21,777 bases of DNA from JAVBKA01 sp031546715 (GTDB lineage Bacteria; Bacillota; Clostridia; Oscillospirales; UBA929): contig JAVBKA010000027.1 in assembly GCA_031546715.1 (NCBI GenBank), forward strand, positions 1-21,777, in the 5' to 3' direction. The notes below the pieces were generated by a model. The model saw nothing but the letters and a program-made list of their open reading frames with translations. It had not been told where the DNA came from and did not search any database. This document shows, one piece after another, positions 1 to 4,789 of the stretch. The translations under genes and the position numbers were made by a program. The first letter of the stretch is position 1; the number at the start of each line of letters is the position of its first letter.

Positions 1-992
1 AAGGTTGCAACAGGGTTATACTCGCTATACACCTCTGAAACCAGTCCGAAGGGAAATGTAACTCCAAAGGGAACTTTCAAAAGGCTGACTGTTGATATTT
101 TATCACAGTTGTCAAATGGTTGCGAGCCCTCTGCAAACAAATTATTTCGTCCTCCGTTCAAAACCAGCGCATTTCGGGAGCGTGTGTTGCCTGTATAGCC
201 TTTGCTTATAATCTCAAGCGGTAAAACCGCCTGATAATCACGCCATGTTCTGGCCTTTATAACTCCCATCGCATGTTGATATCTTACCCCTATTTTTGCA
301 GTATCAACAACTCCGCTTATCAAAAGCTGCCCCTTAAACACAGCCTGCCCCACGGCAACATTAGGCGAGCCGATTAAGGTGTTCATGCTGACAATAACGC
401 CGTCCTCAGCGGCAATTATATTACAAGGCACACCACGGTTGACAATTTCCTTCGGAATGGTTCTCTCCCTGACTTCAACCGAAGCAACGCCTCCGCTGAT
501 ATTCAAGGCAAACCAAAGCAGTTTGTCAATTCTTGAAATCATTTCATGCTTAACAGCAATTTCATTAATATCCTCTGTAAGCGTACCGATTGTGATTCCA
601 ACATCAGCAAGGTTTTTTAGTATCTCCTCCGTTGGAATAGTTTCGTTGCCAGACACTCTAAACTCCCAGATAAACTCGCCCATTCCAGTAGAGACTACAA
701 TAAAAATTATAAGCCCAACAATCAAGGCATACCGCTTTTTAAACTTTTTTGCAAAAACAGGCGCACCTGATTCTTTGAGAACCCTTAGCTCACAGCCTTG
801 CGCTTCTGCAAAGCCTTGCAGTATTTTCAGCTTCCGCAAGGGTACAGTAAGAATATAGCATGTTTCATCCTTTTTTTCTACCCCCCAAAATGCAATATCA
901 TTTTGAGCGCATAGATTTAAAAATCGTTCCGGAAACACACTGGTTATGCTCACCGATATGTGTCCCTGAATATTGTTCAGCGTTTTAAGCAC
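1..992 (-). CDS. yqfD: Sporulation protein YqfD (3' end beyond window)
   Basis: Homologue of YqfD, a membrane protein of the mother-cell sporulation programme; its molecular function is poorly known. 330 codons are visible and the C-terminus lies outside the window, consistent with a family length near 390-400. The protein begins with a soluble segment (M-L-K-T-L-N-N-I-Q-G). One strong transmembrane helix follows at about residues 89-103 (YALIVGLIIFIVV), after a basic K-K-F-K-K-R stretch. Next comes a large extracytoplasmic part with the family-typical sequence EFRVSGNETIPTEEILKNL and later RTIPKEIVNRGVPCNIIA. The start is GTG at 992, chosen because GGAGG lies 7 nt upstream. yqfC ends 21 nt upstream, so the two genes form the usual yqfC-yqfD pair. 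Identification is by sequence familiarity. Confidence 0.93.
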   Translation of the reverse strand, partial: MLKTLNNIQGHISVSITSVFPERFLNLCAQNDIAFWGVEKKDETCYILTVPLRKLKILQGFAEAQGCELRVLKESGAPVFAKKFKKRYALIVGLIIFIVVSTGMGEFIWEFRVSGNETIPTEEILKNLADVGITIGTLTEDINEIAVKHEMISRIDKLLWFALNISGGVASVEVRERTIPKEIVNRGVPCNIIAAEDGVIVSMNTLIGSPNVAVGQAVFKGQLLISGVVDTAKIGVRYQHAMGVIKARTWRDYQAVLPLEIISKGYTGNTRSRNALVLNGGRNNLFAEGSQPFDNCDKISTVSLLKVPFGVTFPFGLVSEVYSEYNPVAT

Positions 993-1013
993 TATTGCCC
1001 CTCCTAAATACTA

Positions 1014-1283
1014 TTAATACACTACCTCAATGGAAAAAAGCGTCCCCAGCACCCTCAGTTCACTGGCTGACATGGCTGAAATAACAAATCCGTCACCCTT
1101 AATGCGAAGAACAACACCTCCGCCGTTGACGGAAATCTCCTTTGAATCATAGGAAAGTATGCCTTTATGATTTTCGATGTATATGTCCTGACAGCCTACA
1201 ATCTGAATTTTTGGTAAGCCTGCAATAATTTCCCCCGGCATTTCAAAGGCTTTTGCCGCCTTTGCAAATATATTTTCTTTCAT
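1014..1283 (-). CDS. yqfC: Sporulation protein YqfC
   Basis: Small (89 aa) homologue of YqfC, a sporulation protein of the SigE regulon in Bacillus that almost always precedes yqfD. Family features seen here are the N-terminal amphipathic FAKAAKAFEMPGEI, then G-L-P-K-I-Q-I-V-G, then the beta-rich ENHKGILSYDSKEI and a terminal V-L-G-T-L-F-S-I-E-V-V-Y. The open frame extends 17 codons further upstream. The ATG at 1283 is preferred because AAAGGGAG sits just before it and it gives the family-length protein. The neighbour is yqfD 21 nt downstream. The divergent gene ylbJ is also a sporulation gene, so the intergenic region 1284-1409 probably serves two SigE-type promoters. Function beyond sporulation is not known. 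Confidence 0.92.
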   Translation of the reverse strand: MKENIFAKAAKAFEMPGEIIAGLPKIQIVGCQDIYIENHKGILSYDSKEISVNGGGVVLRIKGDGFVISAMSASELRVLGTLFSIEVVY

Positions 1284-1323
1284 TTTCTGCTCCCTTTCGT
1301 TGGTTAATCTACGCCCTCCAATA

Positions 1324-1353
1324 AATTTATGCAAAGTTGGACAAAAACTTGAC
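1324..1353 (-). promoter_or_regulatory. Candidate SigE-type promoter for yqfC-yqfD
   Basis: On the minus strand GTCAAGTT (1353-1346) is followed after 14 nt by CATAAATT (1331-1324). Each box matches 6 of 8 positions of the Bacillus SigE consensus as I recall it (GTCATATT, 14 nt, CATACAAT). It lies 41 nt from the yqfC start. The family is SigE-controlled in Bacillus, so the position is sensible. This was found by eye and not scored against a background. Confidence 0.45.
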
Positions 1354-1391
1354 CTAGTAACATATATTTTATATTAGTCCTAGGACAAAAA
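1339..1391. promoter_or_regulatory. Repeats and palindrome in the yqfC/ylbJ divergent region
   Basis: GGACAAAAA occurs twice in direct orientation (1339-1347 and 1383-1391, 44 nt apart). GTCCTAGGAC at 1377-1386 is a perfect 10-nt palindrome. A loose SigA-like pair for ylbJ also sits here: TTGACC at 1349-1354, 17 nt, then TATTAG at 1372-1377. An alternative SigE-like -10 for ylbJ is CATATATT at 1361-1368. The sequence does not decide between them. No regulator is assigned. Confidence 0.3.
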
Positions 1392-1409
1392 TTATTTGGT
1401 GGGTGCGGT

Positions 1410-2582
1410 ATGTCAAAACTCTTAAAGCTTACTTGGTTTGTAGACCTATGCATGGGGGTATCTCTGCTGCTGGCGTTTGCAGGCTTGGTGTTAAATCCAA
1501 GAGAAACCTCCGAAGCGGCAAAGGAGGGCATCAGAATATGCCTTGATATAATAATCCCCTCGCTGTTTCCATTTTTTGTTCTAGCGTCGCTAACCATTGA
1601 GCTTGGACTGACACGATACATAGGCGTTGCCCTTGAACGAGTTATGCGTCCGCTATTTCGCGTCAGTGGTCCATGCTCTGCCGCTGTGGTGCTTGGTTTT
1701 CTGGGAGGTTACCCTGTTGGCGCAAAAACCGCTATATCGCTTTACGAAAAAAAACTCTGCTCAAAAGAAGAAGCAGAACGCCTTTTGGCGTTCTGCAACA
1801 ATTCCGGACCTGCCTTTATTTTGGGCGCAGTGGGTGCGGGGATTATGGGCTCGTCGGAAGCAGGTTGGCTGCTATATCTTACCCACACGGCGGCATCACT
1901 TACGGTTGGTTTTATCTTTAGGTTTTACAAGTATAAAAGTCCGCCTTCGGTGGTTGACACTGGGCGTGAGCGCAAGGTCGTACGCTTGTCAGACGCATTC
2001 ACGACCTCAGTAAAATCCTCGTTTATGTCCGTCATTTTCATTAGTGCTTTTGTGATATTTTTTACCGTTGCAATTCGGCTGCTATTTATAACAGGTGTAA
2101 TCCCAAGCGTTGCAGGATGGTTAGGCGGTTTGCTTGCCCCTATCGGGTTAAATTCCGAAAAAATTCAGCCGATACTTACAGGACTTATAGAAATAACCTC
2201 GGGCTTATGGAACATGCAAGGCGGAGCGTCTACAATTCTCGCGGGCAAAATGGCAATGGCTGCGTTTATGCTTGGTTGGGCAGGACTGTCAGTCCACTGT
2301 CAGGTTCTCAGCTTCATCGGAGAAAGCGGTCTAAGCCCTTGGACATATTTAATCGGAAAAATGATGCATGGTCTAATTTCAGCCGCTTACACCGCAATCG
2401 TAGTCAGCGCAATGGGTTATACTGCCCCAGTTTCAGTATATCTTGCCGAACAGGTGCAAGAGATAGCAAATCTTAGCTTTGCTACAACGCTGAAAATCAC
2501 GATTAAGGTGTTGTTAGGTGTTGGCATCGGCTTTTTCTTGGTAAGCGCGCTAATTTTGGCAAAAAGAAAAAAGAGGTACTAG
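1410..2582 (+). CDS. ylbJ: Sporulation integral membrane protein YlbJ
   Basis: 390-aa polytopic membrane protein of the YlbJ family (nucleoside-recognition/Gate-type domain), needed for normal spore formation in Bacillus. The diagnostic run is at residues 96-142: G-F-L-G-G-Y-P-V-G-A-K, then S-K-E-E-A-E-R-L-L-A-F-C-N-N-S-G-P, then a membrane segment with A-F-I-L-G-A-V-G. Hydrophobic helices are visible near residues 9-28, 44-62, 88-100, 134-165, 205-230, 270-300 and 365-385. The ATG start at 1410 has a GGTGGG-type ribosome site upstream. It is the only larger gene on the plus strand and is divergent from yqfC. The C-terminus ends in a basic K-R-K-K-R-Y tail whose codons overlap a hairpin that terminates transcription from the other side. 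The transported or sensed molecule is not known. Confidence 0.93.
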   Translation: MSKLLKLTWFVDLCMGVSLLLAFAGLVLNPRETSEAAKEGIRICLDIIIPSLFPFFVLASLTIELGLTRYIGVALERVMRPLFRVSGPCSAAVVLGFLGGYPVGAKTAISLYEKKLCSKEEAERLLAFCNNSGPAFILGAVGAGIMGSSEAGWLLYLTHTAASLTVGFIFRFYKYKSPPSVVDTGRERKVVRLSDAFTTSVKSSFMSVIFISAFVIFFTVAIRLLFITGVIPSVAGWLGGLLAPIGLNSEKIQPILTGLIEITSGLWNMQGGASTILAGKMAMAAFMLGWAGLSVHCQVLSFIGESGLSPWTYLIGKMMHGLISAAYTAIVVSAMGYTAPVSVYLAEQVQEIANLSFATTLKITIKVLLGVGIGFFLVSALILAKRKKRY

Positions 2583-2596
2583 GCGCAGTACCTCTT
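2571..2596 (-). terminator. Intrinsic terminator after small gene 1, overlapping the ylbJ stop
   Basis: A perfect 10-bp stem (AAGAGGTACT at 2571-2580 and AGTACCTCTT at 2587-2596) closes a 6-nt loop. On the minus strand it is followed by TTTTTTCTTTTT, a good U-tract. On the plus strand the tail is not U-rich. It therefore stops minus-strand transcription from the small gene at 2743-2618 before it runs into ylbJ. The ylbJ stop codon lies inside the hairpin. Confidence 0.8.
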
Positions 2597-2609
2597 CTAA
2601 ATCTTAAAA

Positions 2610-2620
2610 ACCTAACTTTA
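2610..2620 (+). repeat. Left copy of 11-bp direct repeat flanking the island
   Basis: ACCTAACTTTA here recurs in the same orientation at 4718-4728, about 2.1 kb away. The two copies bracket the XRE/transglutaminase/XRE island almost exactly. They are direct while the two modules are inverted, so module homology does not explain them. This could be a short duplication left by insertion, or chance. The copy overlaps the stop codon of the first small gene. Confidence 0.35.
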
Positions 2621-2743
2621 TGAAGGCTCGTCATCGCTTTCAATAAACGAATCTTCGCCTCGATTTTCTGCCTCAATTAGAATATCAACTGCGCTTGCGA
2701 CCTTAGCAAGATGATTGAAATACATTTGCTTATAGTCCGGAAT
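2618..2743 (-). CDS. Small acidic protein, module 1 (probable ATT start)
   Basis: 41-aa protein of unknown function, acidic towards its C-terminus (E-S-D-D-E-P-S). It shares M-P-D-Y-x-x-M-Y at residues 1-8 and K-V at 14-15 with the 64-aa protein at 4504-4698, so the two are paralogues. The helical middle part (residues 11-27) resembles a short amphipathic helix. The codon aligned with the partner's start is ATT. It lies 8 nt after GAGG within GAGGTGAT, an eight-base match to the anti-Shine-Dalgarno complement. The only conventional in-frame alternative is GTG at 2752, which overlaps that ribosome site and would add three residues (V-I-I). The gene is divergent from an XRE regulator at 2840, has a strong promoter with a palindrome in its spacer, and ends at an intrinsic terminator. 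Function is not recognised; it may be a regulator-coupled effector. Confidence 0.7.
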   Translation of the reverse strand: MPDYKQMYFNHLAKVASAVDILIEAENRGEDSFIESDDEPS

Positions 2744-2774
2744 AATTATCACCTCACTTGCAAATCATTACACA

Positions 2775-2803
2775 ATAATATGACAAATCGTCATATTTGT
2801 CAA
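2775..2803 (-). promoter_or_regulatory. SigA-type promoter of small gene 1
   Basis: On the minus strand TTGACA (2803-2798), a 17-nt spacer and TATTAT (2780-2775) make a near-consensus vegetative promoter. The predicted leader is about 25 nt before the ATT start. The spacer is filled by a palindrome, so binding of the neighbouring XRE protein should block polymerase. The arrangement matches the second module. Confidence 0.75.
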
Positions 2804-2818
2804 TATGTCAGTATGTCA
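2778..2818. promoter_or_regulatory. Operator cluster of XRE module 1
   Basis: ATATGAC (2778-2784) and GTCATAT (2790-2796) form a perfect inverted repeat around 5 nt. TGACAAAT (2781-2788) and ATTTGTCA (2795-2802) form a second, overlapping inverted repeat. Towards the XRE gene, TTTGTCA, TATGTCA and TATGTCA start at 2796, 2804 and 2812, an exact 8-nt period. This is the kind of site a small HTH dimer binds. I infer that the protein encoded at 2840 is the binder. Confidence 0.65.
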
Positions 2819-2839
2819 TAATTATGTGGGGTGAATAAT

Positions 2840-3073
2840 ATGGAAAATCTGAGAAAAATCCGGCTTGAGAAAAATCTAACACAGCTCGCATTGCGAATGA
2901 ATACAGGTATCGACCAAGCCTTACTTTCAAAATACGAAAGCGGAGAACGGCTGCCAACAGTCGAGAATCTCTCAATTTTGGCAGATTATTTTGGCACCAG
3001 CCTCGACTATCTCATGGATAGGACTAATTGTAAAACGCCATATCCTAGAGACATTGTAACTCCTAATCCTTAG
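2840..3073 (+). CDS. XRE-family HTH transcriptional regulator, module 1
   Basis: 77-aa single-domain helix-turn-helix protein of the XRE/Cro-CI type. Residues 3-61 cover the fold: L-R-K-I-R-L-E-K-N-L-T-Q opens it, L-L-S-K-Y-E-S-G-E-R-L-P is the recognition-helix region, and N-L-S-I-L-A-D-Y-F-G-T-S-L-D-Y-L closes it. There is no additional effector domain, only a short tail. A GTG lies in frame at 2831. The ATG at 2840 is preferred because GGGGTG at 2828-2833 is then correctly spaced. The gene is divergent from the small acidic gene and separated from it by an operator cluster. The likely role is repression of that gene and probably of itself. Its stop is 2 nt from the end of the convergent transglutaminase remnant, with no terminator visible between them. 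Confidence 0.88.
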   Translation: MENLRKIRLEKNLTQLALRMNTGIDQALLSKYESGERLPTVENLSILADYFGTSLDYLMDRTNCKTPYPRDIVTPNP

Positions 3074-3075
3074 GG

Positions 3076-4104
3076 CTACTGCTTTTCTAGCCAATTTGGT
3101 ACTCCAGAAGGACATTTTATCGTTTTAACTGCGTATCCGGTGCCTGGCGTTTCAAACAAGACATCAAACTTTGCTCCTTCTGGCAGCAAGTAATTGTTAC
3201 CTTCCTCATCCCACACATTCGGTAAGTGCGTTCCTGGCGAGGTATGGGCAATAACAGCCGCAAGCCCACCATAGCATTCGTTCCAACGTGTGCCATAATC
3301 CTTTAAATCAGACATCGATATGAAATTGAATTCACTTGAAGGGTTGTATCCGTTAAATAAATAGGAGCTGAAATCGACTATATAGTACATACCATCATAC
3401 TTAATATAGTTATATACATGACCTCCTCCATTACCTTCATAGTAAGAATGTAATATAAACCCTACTTCTTCATAGTCTCCTTCAAGTAAATAGTTTGCAA
3501 GGTTCGCCATTCGCCCGCAATTACCCAAGTTTTCAGATAAGGTCACAGAAGCAGGCGAGTTAAAATGCCAGTAATTCCCACCGTCCCCATACTGAATGTC
3601 GCCGTTCTTTAGCAGCACACGTGAAGCAAGCATATATTGAAGCATGTCTCCTGCTGTTTTAATTTTAGTCTTAAGTTCTTCTTTAGGCTTTCCCACAAGG
3701 TCTTTTGCCTCTGAAATTGATAAAGTCGTATTTCCCAAAATTTTTGACAATTGAAATTTGCCAATGTTTTCGGGTTTTATATGCGCATAATTTTTTTCAA
3801 TATATTCCGGTGACGTAGAGCGATTGCCTTCGTTTGCGTAAATTGGAGAAGCAACTGGATTAGTAATTACAGTCCATTCATTCCCATACGCTCCATCTAA
3901 CACTATTCCGTTTTCAAAAGTATAAAGTGAATCTACCTCTTTGTATAGGAAATCGTCATCTTTAACTAAATTTAAATATTCATCTCGTCCTGATGTTACC
4001 GCTTCTGGTAATAACGATCCAGGGCGAGAAGCTTTGTCTGCCGACATACTAAGAACGGGGTCAAAAAAGTGGTATTCACCATCTATTAATATATAATTGA
4101 TAGC
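3076..4104 (-). pseudogene. 5'-truncated transglutaminase-like protein gene (remnant)
   Basis: The open frame runs 4104-3076. The longest ATG-initiated part (4047) is 323 aa but has no ribosome site. That part contains a complete transglutaminase/papain-like core with Cys177 (L-G-N-C-G), His210 (G-G-G-H-V-Y-N-Y-I) and Asp225 (Y-Y-I-V-D-F). The in-frame sequence upstream of the ATG reads A-I-N-Y-I-L-I-D-G-E-Y-H-F-F-D-P. It matches the His-to-Asp segment of the same domain (shared N-Y-I-x-x-D-G-x-Y-x-x-x-D). The frame stops, at TAA 4107-4105, exactly where that domain's catalytic His should be. The parent was therefore probably a two-domain protein that lost its 5' end, including any secretion signal. 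It lies between two XRE modules. It could still be expressed by read-through from XRE2, but a decaying fragment is the simpler reading. The original substrate is unknown. Confidence 0.75.
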
Positions 4105-4138
4105 TTAAGGTCGTTGTAAATTAACATGACCAAACTAA

Positions 4139-4384
4139 TCATTTGTCTTGTATTAGCCTTACAACGCTTACGTCTAACGCCTTTGCAAGAATAACTAATT
4201 CTTTATCCGTTACAATACGAGTTTGCCCCTCAATCTTAGAGAGGCAAGAGCCTGTTATATCCAAACCCTCTAACTGTATTTTTGCAAGTAAATCTTTCTG
4301 CTTCATACATTTTTCTAACCGTATTAGTGTAATATTTCCGCCGACAATATTCATATCTCCTAAAGGCCGCCTTCGTGGTTTCAT
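4139..4384 (-). CDS. XRE-family HTH transcriptional regulator, module 2
   Basis: 81-aa HTH protein of a subfamily distinct from the regulator at 2840. It starts with a basic M-K-P-R-R-R-P-L-G-D arm, then N-I-V-G-G-N-I-T-L-I-R-L-E-K and M-K-Q-K-D-L-L-A-K-I-Q-L-E-G-L-D-I. The recognition region is S-C-L-S-K-I-E-G-Q-T-R-I and the end is L-A-K-A-L-D-V-S-V-V-R-L-I. The start is set at 4384 because AAGGAG lies 7 nt upstream. An in-frame ATG at 4402 lies inside an operator and has no ribosome site, and the ATG at 4354 has its AGGAG too close. The gene is divergent from the small protein gene at 4504. A palindrome covers its own -10 box and predicted transcription start, which points to autorepression. 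It ends 34 nt before the transglutaminase remnant on the same strand. Confidence 0.88.
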   Translation of the reverse strand: MKPRRRPLGDMNIVGGNITLIRLEKCMKQKDLLAKIQLEGLDITGSCLSKIEGQTRIVTDKELVILAKALDVSVVRLIQDK

Positions 4385-4400
4385 TGAAATTCTCCTTGTC

Positions 4401-4421
4401 ATAATTCTTTTAAAGAATTAT
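4401..4421. promoter_or_regulatory. Operator O1 over the XRE2 promoter
   Basis: A perfect 21-nt palindrome with arms ATAATTCTTT and AAAGAATTAT around one central T. It overlaps TATAAT (4422-4417, minus strand), the -10 box of the regulator gene at 4384. The matching -35 is TTATGT at 4445-4440 with a 17-nt spacer. The predicted transcription start near 4410 is inside the palindrome. I infer autoregulation. Confidence 0.7.
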
Positions 4422-4436
4422 ACGACGAAAAACCTC

Positions 4437-4466
4437 TTGACATAATTCCACTAGTAGAATTATAAT
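4437..4466 (+). promoter_or_regulatory. Consensus promoter of small gene 2 with operator O2 in its spacer
   Basis: TTGACA (4437-4442) and TATAAT (4461-4466) are both full consensus boxes, 18 nt apart. Almost the whole spacer is operator O2 (4442-4463), with outer arms ATAATTC and GAATTAT and inner ACTAGT. Its halves match except at one base pair, and its outer arms are the same as those of O1. The -35 box overlaps the -35 of the divergent regulator, so one bound dimer could control both directions. Confidence 0.8.
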
Positions 4467-4503
4467 GGAACAAGAGACGCATTATTTTACAGGAGATGAT
4501 TAA

Positions 4504-4698
4504 GTGCCAGATTATCAAACAATGTACCACAAACTTTTCAATAAAGTGACAGACATTATTGAAGAGTTACAAAGTATCCAAATTCAAACGGAGGAAATGC
4601 ATTCCACGTCAGACGCACCAGAAATTCACATGCGAGACGAAATTCTGAACGATGATTCAGCAAAAAACAATGACAGCAAAAAGACCAGCAGGCGATAG
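4504..4698 (+). CDS. Small protein, module 2 (paralogue of module 1 small protein)
   Basis: 64-aa protein of unknown function, starting at GTG 4504 with AGGAG at 4491-4495. The N-terminus M-P-D-Y-Q-T-M-Y and K-V at 14-15 match the 41-aa protein at 2743-2618. A predicted amphipathic helix follows (about residues 9-34, rich in I, L, E and Q). The tail is polar and charged, ending K-K-T-S-R-R. There is no membrane segment, signal peptide or Cys motif. It is divergent from the XRE regulator at 4384 and has a consensus promoter with an operator in its spacer. Its stop codon lies in the loop of an intrinsic terminator, so it is a one-gene transcript. I have a general memory of similar MPDY-type small proteins beside XRE genes in Clostridia, but no known function. 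Confidence 0.75.
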   Translation: MPDYQTMYHKLFNKVTDIIEELQSIQIQTEEMHSTSDAPEIHMRDEILNDDSAKNNDSKKTSRR

Positions 4699-4713
4699 TG
4701 CCTACTGGTCTTT
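4680..4713. terminator. Bidirectional terminator between small gene 2 and rqcH
   Basis: A 14-position stem (4680-4693 with 4700-4713, one C/A mismatch) closes the loop GATAGT. On the minus strand the stem runs into CTTTTTGC, a usable U-tract ending the rqcH operon. On the plus strand the tail is only CTTTAG, so it is weaker for the small gene. The stop codon of the small gene lies in the loop. Confidence 0.75.
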
Positions 4714-4717
4714 AGTT

Positions 4718-4728
4718 ACCTAACTTTA
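4718..4728 (+). repeat. Right copy of 11-bp direct repeat flanking the island
   Basis: ACCTAACTTTA is identical in sequence and orientation to 2610-2620. It lies just outside the terminator of the second module. See the left copy for interpretation; it may be an insertion scar or chance. Confidence 0.35.
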
Positions 4729-4789
4729 CAAAAAATAAATATCTGTTCTCTGACTCCATAATGGAAATCTGTGAGATAGGGTAGCTATT

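Noticed and set aside
379..858. 159-codon plus-strand frame opposite yqfD
   Set aside because: It is antisense to clear YqfD coding sequence, with a poor start context and low-complexity Ser/Ile-rich product.
1304..1621. 105-codon minus-strand frame overlapping ylbJ and the divergent promoter
   Set aside because: It is antisense to ylbJ, spans the control region, and has no recognisable domain.
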